From Streptomyces sp. AcH 505 (GTDB taxonomy: Bacteria; Actinomycetota; Actinomycetes; Streptomycetales; Streptomycetaceae), in the NCBI RefSeq assembly GCF_000818175.1, contig NZ_JTIY01000007.1, forward strand, positions 1 to 33,869: a DNA stretch of 33,869 nt. Direction: 5' to 3'. Below, one piece after another: positions 1-9,039 of the stretch. Each line of letters opens with the position of its first letter. The stretch's first letter is position 1. The position numbers and the translations under genes were made by a program. Below the pieces are notes generated by a model. It was not told where the DNA came from. It saw only the letters and a program-made list of their open reading frames with translations, and did no database searches.

Positions 1-2
1 GC

Positions 3-1283
3 CCATCAGCCGCCGCGATGATCCTGACCGGCCAGTTGCTGCTCACCGTGGGGCTGGCGTATCTCTACGCGATCCTGCGGCTGGTGACGGCGCCGGGCAA
101 CGCGGCCCTGTTCACGTGGTTGTTCGGCATCTCGCTCTACACGGTGTTCGCCCCGCTCTCGTTCGCCCTCAACGCCGACATCCTGCAGCTGACGCCGTGG
201 CCGGCCATCGTGTTTCATGGCCTGCGCGCCGGCCGCACCGATCGGCTCACACACTGGATCGCGCTCGGCGTCTGGTCCGCCATCGGCATGCTCACCAAGT
301 ACAACGCCGCCGTGCTGTTCATGGGGATGGCCGTGGCCATGCTCACCGTTCCTGCGTTTCGGAGCATTCCGACGCGACCGGGCTTCTATCTCGCCCTGAT
401 CATTGGCCTGGCGCTGGTCGCCCCGCACGCGCTCGCGGTTGCCCAGAACCATGGCGCCGTCGCCTGGGGCATCGAGCACTTCGATGGTGCGAGCAGCTTC
501 GCGGACAAAATCAACAGGCTGTACGAATATCTGCTCGGCTATTTTATTTGCCTCGTGCCGGGCGCCCTGATCGTCGCCACCGGGTTCTGGAAGGGATTTT
601 TCGCCCTGCGGCGGAGCCCGGACAGCGCGAGCTCCGACGATTATCGTTTCCTGCTGGTGATGAACGCGACGATGCAGATCGTGCTGCTGGCGCTGCTGCT
701 GGTCGCCGGGCTCGATTACGTCTGGCGGTTCGATGCCCCCTACGCCATGATGGCCGTGCCGGCGCTCGCCCCCCTTGTCGCATGGAATGAGGGCTGCCGC
801 GCCTGGTTCGAGCGGCGGGTGACCATGACCATCGCAGCGGTCTATCTCATCGCCGGGGCCGTCATCACCGTGCTGTACCTCACCTTCGCCAGCCACAGCG
901 GCCTGCAGGAGCCGACCCCCGCCGCCGCCCGTGCGATTCTCGCCGACTGGCACAGCACCTACCCCTGCGGGCCTGCCTACGTCCTGGGGGGCCGTCAGGC
1001 GGCCTACGGCGTCGGAATCGAGGCCGGGCGTGGCATCACCGCGCTGAGCTACCGCGACATCACAAGGGCACCCTGGTTCGACCCCGGCGCCTTGCAGGCG
1101 CGCGGCGCCATCGTCATCGATACGATCCCCGGGATCGGCGAGCGCATGGCCCGGTTCCTGCCGGGTGTGGCGACATCGGACGAGAAAACCATCTCCCTGC
1201 CGTTGCGGCGCACCCATAAGGCCAAGACCTTCAACTACCTCTACCGCTTTGTTGCGCCGCAGGGCTGCCATCCATCATCCTGA
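3..1283 (+). CDS. GT39/ArnT-like membrane glycosyltransferase, 5' partial
   Basis: The frame is open to the left edge, so the gene starts outside the window; the in-frame ATG at 18 is probably internal. The visible 421 or so residues hold many hydrophobic segments, then a soluble C-terminal part of about 120 residues. This matches the layout of the PMT_2/GT39 family (ArnT-like enzymes), which move a sugar from a polyprenyl-phosphate donor at the periplasmic face of the inner membrane. The 'LTKYN' stretch near residue 92 resembles a conserved segment of these proteins. The N-terminal loop with the acidic catalytic motif lies upstream and cannot be checked. The stop at 1281-1283 is only 16 bases before the ATG of a second, similar gene, so the two probably share a transcript. 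The acceptor and sugar are unknown. Confidence 0.75.
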   Translation, partial: PSAAAMILTGQLLLTVGLAYLYAILRLVTAPGNAALFTWLFGISLYTVFAPLSFALNADILQLTPWPAIVFHGLRAGRTDRLTHWIALGVWSAIGMLTKYNAAVLFMGMAVAMLTVPAFRSIPTRPGFYLALIIGLALVAPHALAVAQNHGAVAWGIEHFDGASSFADKINRLYEYLLGYFICLVPGALIVATGFWKGFFALRRSPDSASSDDYRFLLVMNATMQIVLLALLLVAGLDYVWRFDAPYAMMAVPALAPLVAWNEGCRAWFERRVTMTIAAVYLIAGAVITVLYLTFASHSGLQEPTPAAARAILADWHSTYPCGPAYVLGGRQAAYGVGIEAGRGITALSYRDITRAPWFDPGALQARGAIVIDTIPGIGERMARFLPGVATSDEKTISLPLRRTHKAKTFNYLYRFVAPQGCHPSS

Positions 1284-1299
1284 AAGACACGTGATCCGT

Positions 1300-2862
1300 A
1301 TGGCCTCCATTGTTCCACCATCGGAAGAGCCGCAGCGCCACAGCCAACCGGCCTCCTGGATTGCACGCGCGGCCGCCGCTGAAGCCGGACGGCCGCCCTC
1401 CTCCCTCCCGCTGCTGATGGCCATCCTGGCCGCGCTCACCGTCTCGCGCCTGGCCGGCCTCGTCTTCTCCGTGGTCGATTTGTTCTATGACGAAGCACAA
1501 TACTGGATGTGGGGGCAGGACCTAGCGTTCGGCTATTACTCCAAGCCGCCCTTGCTGGCCTGGCTGCTGGCAGGGACCCGCCAGGTCTGTGGCAATGCCG
1601 AATGGTGCATCCGCGCGCCGGCGCCCCTGTTCTATGGCGCGACCAGCCTTGCCGTCTATTTCACCGCGCGCCTGCTCTACGACGAGCGGACCGGATTCTG
1701 GGCCGCCCTGCTGACCGCGCTGACCACCGGCATCGTGTTTTCATCACGCATCATCTCGACCGATGTCCCGCTGCTGTTCTTCTGGAGCCTGGCGCTGTTG
1801 GCCTATGTCCACCTGCTGATCGCGCCGCGCAAGCGCTGGGCGATCGTGCTCGGCCTCTCGATCGGGCTCGGCCTGCTGTCGAAATACGCGATGATCTATC
1901 TCGTGCCGGGCATGCTTCTCGCAGCCCTTGCCAGCCGCCGCGCCAGGGAAGTGCTCGGGGAGCCGCACATCTGGGCTGGCCTGCTGATCGGCGCGATCGT
2001 GGTGGCGCCGAATGTCGCCTGGAACATCAGCAACTCGTTCATGACCTTCCGGCACACCGGAGACCTCGTGCTCGGTGAAGAATTTCGCCCGAGCATCAGT
2101 CGGATGCTGGAATTCTTCGGCGCCCAGTTCGGTGTATTCGGCCCGATCGTTTTCGCAGTCATGATCGCCGCAACCGTAAAGTTGCGCTCGAAGGATCTGA
2201 TCGAGCAGGATCGCATCATGATCGCCTTTTTCATCGTGCCCGTGGCGCTGATCACCATCATCGCGATCGGTGTCCATGCCTACGCCAACTGGGCCTCGGT
2301 ATCGGCGATTTCGGGACTGATTCTGACAGCGGCGCTGCTGCTGCGCACCGGCCGCCGCGGATGGCTTGATGCGAGCCTCGGCCTCGGCGTGATCCTGCAA
2401 ATGACGGTCCTGGTCACCGACACCATGGCGACGCGCATTGAGTTGCCGTTCCTGAAGACGCCCAATCCCTACAACCGAACGCTGGGATGGCGCGCTTTCG
2501 CCGAGCGCGTCGGACAACTCGCCGAAGCCCAGGGCACGCCGACCATCGCCGACGATTCCCGTGGCGAGATCGCCGCCCTGCGCTACTACTGGCGCGACAA
2601 GCCGCAAAAAATCCTGTCCTGGGGGACGAGCGACAGCCCGCAGTTCGACGTGGTCCACCCCCTGACACCACGGGCGGCGGAGCCGATCCTGTTCGTCACC
2701 ACCTGCCCGGATCGCGATCGCGTGCAGCCGTTCTATGAGGGCGTGGACTATCTCGGGCAGTTTACGACGCCGGTGAGCACCACCAGCCAGCGTGGCTTCT
2801 TTGCCTACCTGCTGAGCAACAGTCGCGGCCCGATCGGCATTCTTCGGGAATGCAGTCAGTAA
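1300..2862 (+). CDS. GT39/ArnT-like membrane glycosyltransferase
   Basis: This 520-residue multipass protein has the normal length for the GT39 (PMT_2) family. The first periplasmic loop carries the family motif: an acidic pair in 'YDEAQYWMW' (D64, E65), then 'YYSKPPLLAWL' near residue 79. D64 is the expected metal or donor-phosphate binding residue. 'LLSKYAMIYL' further on is also typical. Known members transfer sugars such as aminoarabinose or mannose from a lipid-phosphate donor at the outer face of the inner membrane. I chose ATG 1300; GTG 1291 is an alternative because a GAAAG lies just upstream of it. The gene follows a second GT39 gene and converges with the LptF-like gene, with 35 bases between the stops and no clear terminator hairpin. 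The donor sugar is not evident; a polyprenyl-phosphate sugar made elsewhere in this window is possible. Confidence 0.88.
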   Translation: MASIVPPSEEPQRHSQPASWIARAAAAEAGRPPSSLPLLMAILAALTVSRLAGLVFSVVDLFYDEAQYWMWGQDLAFGYYSKPPLLAWLLAGTRQVCGNAEWCIRAPAPLFYGATSLAVYFTARLLYDERTGFWAALLTALTTGIVFSSRIISTDVPLLFFWSLALLAYVHLLIAPRKRWAIVLGLSIGLGLLSKYAMIYLVPGMLLAALASRRAREVLGEPHIWAGLLIGAIVVAPNVAWNISNSFMTFRHTGDLVLGEEFRPSISRMLEFFGAQFGVFGPIVFAVMIAATVKLRSKDLIEQDRIMIAFFIVPVALITIIAIGVHAYANWASVSAISGLILTAALLLRTGRRGWLDASLGLGVILQMTVLVTDTMATRIELPFLKTPNPYNRTLGWRAFAERVGQLAEAQGTPTIADDSRGEIAALRYYWRDKPQKILSWGTSDSPQFDVVHPLTPRAAEPILFVTTCPDRDRVQPFYEGVDYLGQFTTPVSTTSQRGFFAYLLSNSRGPIGILRECSQ

Positions 2863-2897
2863 CGGCGCCGCTCGTCGCCCGTCAGAGTCGATCGTCC

Positions 2898-4067
2898 TCA
2901 GGGCGTCCCGCGCAACCTCGCCGGCACCAGACGCCGGCTCCAGCTGTTGATCGCCTCGGTCAGGCCCGCGGGCGCCTCGATCATGATGCTGCGGATGATG
3001 CTCCAGATACAGAGCGCGCCGACGACCACGAGCATTCCGTATTGCATCACAATGGTGATCGGTTGTTTCACCGAAATCGTCGAACAGGCAAACCCTGCGA
3101 TCCGCACCACCAGAATGCTCAGCAACAGGCTCGAAATCGCGAAATTCCGGCTCTGTCGCGTGGTGCGCGGCATTCCGAGAAACGCAAAGGCCATCAGCGC
3201 AAAAATGACCGGATAAAGCGGCGCGAAGATGCGATTGTGAAACTCTGCGCGAAACTCACCCGGCGACTTCGCGTACAGGGGATCATCGGCCACCGGCGAG
3301 ATCAGCTCCGGCGTCAACCGCTCGGTCACGTTGTAGGTGACGCTCTGGGGGCCGCTCGAGAACTGAGACATGTCGAACGCATAGCTCTTGAAGGCGACCA
3401 GCGCGGGCTCGCGCTTGCCGACCTCGAAGCGCTGGAGGTTGCCGTCTTCCAGGATGATGAACGAACCGCGGTCGTTCTTGATGACAGTGCCGCGATCGGC
3501 CACGATATTGACCCGCTGGGATGGATCCCGCTTGTCGTCGATGAACACCCCGACCAGCACCCCGCCGGGACGGCGCTCCTGGATGCGCAAGGTGAGCTGG
3601 CCCAGCTTGATGAACTGACCGGGCTGGATCACGTTCGCCAACACGTCGGCTCCGAGTTGCGTGTTCCAGCGCCGCAGGGCGCGCAAGGATTCGGGCGCGA
3701 GATACAGCGAGATGAAGGCGACCAAGCAGCTGACAATGATGGTCGCCTGCAGAAACGGCCGCAGCAGCCGCACCGGCGGCATACCCGCGGCGCTGATCAC
3801 GATGATCTCGGAGTCGGTCGCCAGCTTGTTCAGCGCATACATCACGGCGACCAGCAGCGCGATCGGCGCGATGATGGAGATCAACAGCGGGATGATGAGG
3901 CCTGAAATCCCCAAGAACACCAGGATGGTCTGGCCCTGGCCGGTCATCAGATCGATGTTGCGCAGCGCCTGCGTGATCCAGATCACGCCCGTGAGCGAGA
4001 CCAGCACGATCAGGAACGACGTCAGGGTCATCTTGGCCACATAGCCGTCGATCGCACCGATCCGCAA
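2898..4067 (-). CDS. LptF/LptG-family permease (YjgP/YjgQ), unpaired copy
   Basis: This inner-membrane protein of about 389 residues belongs to the YjgP/YjgQ family, whose members LptF and LptG form the membrane part of the LptB2FG lipopolysaccharide extractor. Hydrophobic segments cluster in the first 110 residues, a beta-rich periplasmic domain fills the middle (about 125-270), and three more membrane segments follow, which is the family layout. 'SLTGVIWITQALRNIDLM' and 'LNKLATDSEIIVISAAGM' are the recognisable stretches. I chose TTG 4067 because AAAGGA lies 6 bases upstream; the next upstream start codon, TTG 4088, has no such site. LptF and LptG are normally adjacent, but no partner is visible here, and the upstream neighbour is a GT4 gene. 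It may be the housekeeping LptF in an unusual place or a specialised paralog serving this glycan locus. Confidence 0.85.
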   Translation of the reverse strand: MRIGAIDGYVAKMTLTSFLIVLVSLTGVIWITQALRNIDLMTGQGQTILVFLGISGLIIPLLISIIAPIALLVAVMYALNKLATDSEIIVISAAGMPPVRLLRPFLQATIIVSCLVAFISLYLAPESLRALRRWNTQLGADVLANVIQPGQFIKLGQLTLRIQERRPGGVLVGVFIDDKRDPSQRVNIVADRGTVIKNDRGSFIILEDGNLQRFEVGKREPALVAFKSYAFDMSQFSSGPQSVTYNVTERLTPELISPVADDPLYAKSPGEFRAEFHNRIFAPLYPVIFALMAFAFLGMPRTTRQSRNFAISSLLLSILVVRIAGFACSTISVKQPITIVMQYGMLVVVGALCIWSIIRSIMIEAPAGLTEAINSWSRRLVPARLRGTP

Positions 4068-4073
4068 AAACTG

Positions 4074-4079
4074 TCCTTT
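4074..4079 (-). promoter_or_regulatory. Shine-Dalgarno site setting a TTG start for the LptF-like gene
   Basis: AAAGGA on the minus strand lies 6 bases before TTG 4067. It favours that start over TTG 4088, which has no comparable site upstream. The shorter protein begins RIGAIDGY, which fits the usual N-terminus of the family. Confidence 0.6.
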
Positions 4080-4131
4080 CAGGGGCAAAAGGGGTATCCA
4101 AGAATAACTCGATTTCGAATGTAGGTCTGCC

Positions 4132-5361
4132 CTAGCCGGGAATCAATCGGCGATACGCGGCAAGAACTAGACCGGCGCTGCGGCCCCAGTCGAATTGCCT
4201 TGCCTGCGCGATCCTGGCCTCCCGCCGCGCCAGGTCATCATGGTCAGGGACGGCTGAGGCTTCGCGCAGAACATCGCGCCAGCCGTCGACATTCAGCGCC
4301 GCCACGCGGCGGCCGAAGCTGCCGGAGATTTCGTCCATGGATGTCTCGGCACTGTGCGCCACAGCCGTACCGCAAGCCAGCGCCTCGACCACCGGCATGC
4401 CGAAGCCCTCGTACAGCGACGGCATCAGCATGAGCCGCGCGCCTTCATAGAGGCTGCGCAGCTGGAGGTTGCTGACACCGCTGACAAAGCGCAATGTGCC
4501 GTCGCTGCGCAGCGCCTCTGCCTGCACTGGCAGATCGAGATCGCCCCACCCTTTGCCGCCGGCCATGACCAGAGGACAAAGCTGGCGCTCGGTCGGCGAG
4601 AGCTGCGCATACGCAGCGATCAACGTCCGGATATTCTTGCGCGGCTCAAGCGTGCCGACGCTCAAAAAGAAGCTTCCGTATTGCAATCCGAACGGAATGA
4701 GGTCGCGCTCTGTCTCCTTGCGCCCTACCGCGCGGTAGAGCGGGGCCGCTGCCGGCGGCGCGACGAAGATCTTGTCGGCCGTGGTGCCGAACACACTCAT
4801 GATCTCTCGTTTGCTAAACTTCGAAATGGTTTGCACCATCGGCGCGCGGGAAACGATGTTTTGAACCGGGCCAAGCCATCGCACGCGATCGGCCGGATGG
4901 AACTCTGGATGCCGAAACGTGGACAGGTCGTACACGACGGGCAGCACCGGCACGCCGGGATCGGATGGAGGGCGAAAATTGAAGGCATGAAACAAATCGA
5001 GGCGTAACCCGCGCACCGAGGCAGCAAATCCCCGGCGATATGTCGTCCTGTACAGCGCGCGAACGGGACGAATATGGGACAGGCGCATGGCGGCCTGGAT
5101 CCCGCGATGTCGGATGCGTCCCATGGCAGAGGCCTCTGAGCCGGCCGATCGCAAATCATCGTCGTCGCCGCGCACTGTCGCCGCGCCCCGGACCGATGTC
5201 AGATCGATCTCGCGCCAGTTCAATCCTCCGAAACCCATGTAGCGAAACGACGGGTCGCATTCCAGCGATGCACGAACGATATGAAACGTATAGTTGCCGA
5301 TGCCCGTCATCGGGCCGCGCAACATTCCGGCTTCGAGGCCTATGGTTGGTCGTGTCGGCAA
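4132..5361 (-). CDS. GT4-family glycosyltransferase
   Basis: This is a cytoplasmic retaining glycosyltransferase with GT-B fold, about 409 residues. Near the N-terminus 'TGIGNYTFHIV' is the loop that usually binds the donor in mannosyl- and rhamnosyltransferase-like GT4 enzymes. 'SVGTLEPRKNIRTLI' opens the C-terminal domain, and 'PSLYEGFGMPVVEALACG' holds the E-x7-E motif that contacts the nucleotide sugar. The start is uncertain: TTG 5361 keeps the conserved 'IGLEAGML' strand but has only a weak ribosome site; ATG 5325 would cut into that strand. The upstream GT4 gene stops 13 bases earlier, so the two are likely co-transcribed. The family suggests a GDP-mannose or GDP-rhamnose type donor, but the sugar cannot be read from sequence. 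Confidence 0.88.
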   Translation of the reverse strand: MPTRPTIGLEAGMLRGPMTGIGNYTFHIVRASLECDPSFRYMGFGGLNWREIDLTSVRGAATVRGDDDDLRSAGSEASAMGRIRHRGIQAAMRLSHIRPVRALYRTTYRRGFAASVRGLRLDLFHAFNFRPPSDPGVPVLPVVYDLSTFRHPEFHPADRVRWLGPVQNIVSRAPMVQTISKFSKREIMSVFGTTADKIFVAPPAAAPLYRAVGRKETERDLIPFGLQYGSFFLSVGTLEPRKNIRTLIAAYAQLSPTERQLCPLVMAGGKGWGDLDLPVQAEALRSDGTLRFVSGVSNLQLRSLYEGARLMLMPSLYEGFGMPVVEALACGTAVAHSAETSMDEISGSFGRRVAALNVDGWRDVLREASAVPDHDDLARREARIAQARQFDWGRSAGLVLAAYRRLIPG

Positions 5362-5374
5362 GATGCACCGTGGG

Positions 5375-6547
5375 TCATCGTGGCTGCGCCGCAGCGAAGC
5401 GGTTGCGCGTCATCTGGAGGAACGCAGCCAGCTCCTGAACGTCGGGCCGAGACCACATCGCGCTCTTGATGCCGGCGTAGTGCCCTTGCGGATCGTGCAC
5501 CCTTTCCATCTTGAAACCAACCGTATGAACGCTAGGCAGCGCGAGAATTTCCGGCGCGATCCGCCATCCACCAGCGACCACAGGCAGACCTGATTGAGCC
5601 GCCTCGACGAGATTCAGACCGTAGCCTTCGGCGCGTGACGGCGACATGTAACAGTCGATAGCCGCATAGAAATCATGGATGCCGAGCCGATGGTGCGTGT
5701 CGTAAATCCTGATGCGGCTGTCGTCACCGACCAGCTTCTCAAGCGCAGTGCGCTCGAGCGGTCGATTGCCAAGATCATGCGACCGCAAAATGAGCAGAAC
5801 ATTGGTCACATCCGGAAAGGCTCGAAAAAATGCTTTGACCGCATCTTCGGGGTTTTTCCGGTAATAATTGGAATCTACAGAAAAAGAATAACCGACTACG
5901 AATGTATCGGAAGCGATACCTTCTCGCACGCGCACCGTATCGCGCCGCATCGGATTGATCGCCGGAAACGGATCCTTCTCGATCGCATAGGGAAGCAAGC
6001 GCAACGGCCGATCGAAGCCCAGCAGGTTCGTCCTAATCGTGTCCAGGTTGTATTCCGTGCCGGCCCAGATCTCGTCGTAAGAGCCGGCAGCCTTGCCCCA
6101 CAGACGCGGCAGAATCTCGAGTTCCCAGATCCAGTGACCGATAATGGTGCGACCGAGCAGCCACTTTCGATCGAAGGCCGAAAGCGATGGATGGTCCGGG
6201 TTCATCACGACCAGCACGTCGGTGATGTCGCGCGAGCCGCAATCCGCGGGCAGGATGCAGCGCTCATCCGGGTGATGCACCGTCAATCCGAACGAGGCTG
6301 TCAGATCGACACGGGTGACTTTTGAACCGCGGCTTTCGAGAGTCAACGCCGCCAGTTCAGCAGCACGAGCCAGCCCGCTGCCGGCACTGAAAACCCCGGC
6401 CAGCGCGACGTGGCCGCCATCAAATGAACGAAAAGGCCGTTCATTTTTCAAGCGAAGCAGATTGCATCGCAATCGATACGATTGTCTGACCCGGCTTAAA
6501 CCTCGCCGTATCGGTGAAGGAAGCAGTTTAAGGACGTCTCGCAACAT
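5375..6547 (-). CDS. GT4-family glycosyltransferase
   Basis: This is a 390-residue GT-B protein. It begins with a basic N-terminus, then 'GVFSAGSGLARAAELAAL', the expected donor-loop region. Later come 'GHWIWELEILP', 'YDEIWAGTEYN', 'SVDSNYYRKNPEDAVKAF' and 'SRAEGYGLNLVEAAQSGLP' with the E-x7-E motif. The same series, in the same order, occurs in the GT4 gene at 22371-23525, so the two are paralogs. ATG 6547 is the only good start; no strong ribosome site is visible. A 123-base gap separates it from the upstream GT2 gene at 6671. It probably adds one sugar to a lipid-linked glycan in the cytoplasm. The donor is unknown. Confidence 0.87.
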   Translation of the reverse strand: MLRDVLKLLPSPIRRGLSRVRQSYRLRCNLLRLKNERPFRSFDGGHVALAGVFSAGSGLARAAELAALTLESRGSKVTRVDLTASFGLTVHHPDERCILPADCGSRDITDVLVVMNPDHPSLSAFDRKWLLGRTIIGHWIWELEILPRLWGKAAGSYDEIWAGTEYNLDTIRTNLLGFDRPLRLLPYAIEKDPFPAINPMRRDTVRVREGIASDTFVVGYSFSVDSNYYRKNPEDAVKAFFRAFPDVTNVLLILRSHDLGNRPLERTALEKLVGDDSRIRIYDTHHRLGIHDFYAAIDCYMSPSRAEGYGLNLVEAAQSGLPVVAGGWRIAPEILALPSVHTVGFKMERVHDPQGHYAGIKSAMWSRPDVQELAAFLQMTRNRFAAAQPR

Positions 6548-6670
6548 CCGGTTGTTTTAATCTCAACAGAAGGCTCTCCGCAAGAAAGGACTCACAGAAA
6601 GATGCAGCCGGAACGGGGCACGCTCGGGTGTGAAAACGAAGACGACCAGCGCTTAACACGAAGACCAACC

Positions 6671-7888
6671 CTAGCCGCACCGAGACAGGACATTCTTCGC
6701 AGAAGTAGTTTGCACTAATTTCGGCACATCAGGATGCCGTGCCCAGCCATCACCAAAAACAACACACTCGTAATCCGTCAGCATACCAGTTGAAAATCGC
6801 TTCACCTTAAAGTTGACCAATTCAATGCCGAAATTTCGACACAACGAGTAGATTCTAGCAAAGCTGCACGCCTCCGATGCGGAAAACGTGATATCGTATT
6901 CACGCACCGACGCAGCAGCTATCTTCAGCAGATCCTCGCACTCGGTCGACATCATGAACAAGGCCGATGCACACAACAGCATACGCTTTTGAACGCTCGC
7001 CTGCACCGTCGAATCTGGACGCCGAACCAAGGGCCGAAAATCAGGCAACGCAGCATCACAATCAAGACGCGTCTCAAGGTAAGGACGCCATCGGTCAAAG
7101 AATTTGCGATGATTCCCTATTACCAGATCGTTCATCACCGGAGCTGACCACACCTTCGAGGATGTTGCGCCCTCATGATGATAGACATCCGCATCGGCGC
7201 AAAAATAGGTAAATAGCCCGACAGACCTCAATCTCAATGCAAGATCAGCGTCTTCGAAATAGGCGGGATCGAACAACGGATCGAACCCGCCAACGCTGAG
7301 AAACACGTCCCTCCTGAGCAACAAACAGGCCGCAGAACAATAGTCGACGGCATGATTTCCTGTTCGGAAATGATCATCAACCCGGCTGCCGTTCTTCCCC
7401 TGCTGAAATGTCCAACCATTCTGCAGGATAAATGCACCGGCCTCTTGCACGGCTCCATCAGGATATAGAAATCGCGGCCCAACTGCTCCCGGAAAATATG
7501 CATCATCGAAGACGTGAATGAGCTTTCCCAGCACATCCTGCGTGAGGAGCACGTCATTGTTCAACAGCAAAATATACTCGGCGCGCGCAGCTTCGGCTCC
7601 GATATTATTCGCCTCCCCAAAGAAGAGGTTCTCCGCAAGAGAGATCAACCTCACGGAGGGCGGAAGCTTCTCCAGCAACTGGAATTCAGCCTCCGCACTG
7701 CCGTTATCAACAACGATAATCTCACAGGTAAGACCGCCTACGCCTTGCTGTACGCTCTTGACACAATCGATCGTCAGGGCACTTTGATTCCAATTCAAGA
7801 TAACAATGGAGACAAGCAAAGCGCTTGCGCCTTGCTCATCCGCGCTCACGACACGTTCATCGTCGATCGAATTCCCAACGCCGTTCAC
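6671..7888 (-). CDS. GT2-family glycosyltransferase
   Basis: This is a GT-A fold inverting glycosyltransferase of about 405 residues. The GT2 signs are in order: 'VSIVILNWNQSALTIDCVKS' at the start of the domain, 'VVDNGSAEAE' for nucleotide binding, 'LLNNDVLL' at the metal site and 'GGFDPLFDPAYFEDADLALR' with the catalytic acidic pair. About 110 residues after the domain match nothing I recognise. Such proteins often add rhamnose or related sugars to surface glycans. I set the start at GTG 7888 because this GTG overlaps the TGA of the coiled-coil ORF upstream as GTGA, which suggests coupled translation; GTG 7909, inside that ORF, is the alternative. The GT2 core resembles the GT2 part of the large gene at 23530. 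Confidence 0.85.
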   Translation of the reverse strand: MNGVGNSIDDERVVSADEQGASALLVSIVILNWNQSALTIDCVKSVQQGVGGLTCEIIVVDNGSAEAEFQLLEKLPPSVRLISLAENLFFGEANNIGAEAARAEYILLLNNDVLLTQDVLGKLIHVFDDAYFPGAVGPRFLYPDGAVQEAGAFILQNGWTFQQGKNGSRVDDHFRTGNHAVDYCSAACLLLRRDVFLSVGGFDPLFDPAYFEDADLALRLRSVGLFTYFCADADVYHHEGATSSKVWSAPVMNDLVIGNHRKFFDRWRPYLETRLDCDAALPDFRPLVRRPDSTVQASVQKRMLLCASALFMMSTECEDLLKIAAASVREYDITFSASEACSFARIYSLCRNFGIELVNFKVKRFSTGMLTDYECVVFGDGWARHPDVPKLVQTTSAKNVLSRCG

Positions 7889-8097
7889 GAAAGAAGCTTC
7901 TTTATCCACGAATCAATAATTCGTATTGGCATAGACATTCGCCAACTCACCGAAGAGCGCAATTCCGTCAGCTCGCTTTGAAGGCGCTTGCACTCGGCTT
8001 CCGCATGGCTGCTCATCGCCAGCACCAGATTCAACTTCGCTCGGAGATTGACAATCTCTCGTTTCAACTCGTCCGACTGTGAGGAGTGGTCATCCAT
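7885..8097 (-). CDS. Small coiled-coil protein with SxSWR motif
   Basis: This 70-residue ORF lies between rfbA, whose stop is 9 bases upstream, and the GT2 gene, which it overlaps. Residues 8-48 form a heptad-like pattern of leucine, isoleucine and valine among charged residues, as in a short coiled coil. It ends with 'SSVSWRMSMPIR' and a basic amphipathic tail. The SxSWRxTxPxR-type motif usually sits between a coiled coil and a GT2 domain in large bacterial glycosyltransferases, and it appears so in the gene at 23530 as 'SSRSWRATSLLR'. The ORF may be a separately translated version of that linker, or the N-terminal piece of a broken GT2 fusion. Continuous packing with neighbours and coupled stop and start favour a real gene. 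No ribosome site is obvious. Confidence 0.55.
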   Translation of the reverse strand: MDDHSSQSDELKREIVNLRAKLNLVLAMSSHAEAECKRLQSELTELRSSVSWRMSMPIRIIDSWIKKLLS

Positions 8098-8106
8098 CGG
8101 TACGCT

Positions 8107-8976
8107 TCATGTCTCGGCGGCGAGGCCGGAAACATAACGACCATAGTCGCTCTTTCCAAGAGCAATGCCAAGCTTCCGAAGTTGCTCACGGTCGATATAG
8201 CCTTGATTAAACGCAACCTCTTCCGGGCAAGAAATACGGAAACCTTGTCGACGCTCAAGAGTGGCGACAAAATCGGCGGCGTCGCGAAGACTGTCAGGCG
8301 TGCCGGTATCGAGCCACGTAAACCCGCGCCCCAGGCGTTCCACCGCAAGCTGCCCGCGCTCCAAATACATCCGGTTCAAATCCGTAATCTCAAGTTCTCC
8401 GCGACTAGACGGACGAATATCGGCGGCAAAGTTTGCGACATGCTCATCATAGAAATATAGTCCCGTCACGGCAAAACTGGATTTTGGCGCGGATGGCTTC
8501 TCTTCGATCGAGGTGGCGCGTCCTTCGCCATCGAAAGCCACCACACCATACCGCTCGGGGTCGGTGACGTGATAGGCGAATATTGTGGCCCCCTGCGAGC
8601 GCGCCGTCGCATGCTTAAGTAAGTCCGGCAAGCCGTGTCCAAAAAAGATATTGTCGCCGAGAATAAGCGCGGAACGATCTCCTTCGACAAATTTGGCGCC
8701 GATGATGAAGGCCTGCGCGAGGCCTTCCGGGCGAGGCTGCCGCGCATAGGAGATTTCAAGTCCCCATTGGTGCCCGTCACCGAGCAACGCCTGAAAAAGC
8801 GGCAGATCTTGTGGGGTTGAAATCAATAAGATCTCGCGAATTCCAGCCAGCATGAGCGTCGTCAGCGGGTAGTAGATCATTGGCTTGTCGTACACCGGCA
8901 ACAGCTGTTTCGACACCACAAGCGTCATCGGATAAAGCCGCGTTCCGCTGCCACCTGCCAGTATGATACCCTTCAA
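8107..8976 (-). CDS. rfbA: Glucose-1-phosphate thymidylyltransferase RfbA/RmlA
   Basis: The enzyme joins dTTP and glucose-1-phosphate to make dTDP-glucose, the first step to dTDP-rhamnose and other dTDP-6-deoxysugars, in the cytoplasm. The protein of 289 residues has the family's usual length. It shows the nucleotidyltransferase signature '[17 protein letters not shown]' at its N-terminus, the lysine-containing '[17 protein letters not shown]', and the metal-site stretch '[13 protein letters not shown]'. I chose TTG 8976, because family members begin MKGIILAGG and AGGAG lies 9 bases upstream; TTG 9000 would add eight unneeded residues. rfbB lies just upstream with a 63-base gap. rfbC and rfbD are not in the window, so the end product cannot be named. 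Confidence 0.96.
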   Translation of the reverse strand: MKGIILAGGSGTRLYPMTLVVSKQLLPVYDKPMIYYPLTTLMLAGIREILLISTPQDLPLFQALLGDGHQWGLEISYARQPRPEGLAQAFIIGAKFVEGDRSALILGDNIFFGHGLPDLLKHATARSQGATIFAYHVTDPERYGVVAFDGEGRATSIEEKPSAPKSSFAVTGLYFYDEHVANFAADIRPSSRGELEITDLNRMYLERGQLAVERLGRGFTWLDTGTPDSLRDAADFVATLERRQGFRISCPEEVAFNQGYIDREQLRKLGIALGKSDYGRYVSGLAAET

Positions 8977-9039
8977 GGCTCCCAACTCCTGCTGAAACAA
9001 ACACGGATTAATTCGTACAACTCGCGGCCTAAGCCCCGG

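Noticed and set aside
6..1271. Long minus-strand open frame opposite the first GT39 gene
   Set aside because: It is arginine-, glycine- and glutamine-rich without any family motif and mirrors the GC-rich third positions of the real gene.
2863..2897. Terminator between converging genes
   Set aside because: Some GC-rich self-complementarity exists, but no clear stem with a T-run on either strand.
2850..3905. Plus-strand open frame opposite the LptF-like gene
   Set aside because: Its composition is low-complexity and polar, as expected from the antisense of a membrane protein gene; no motif is visible.
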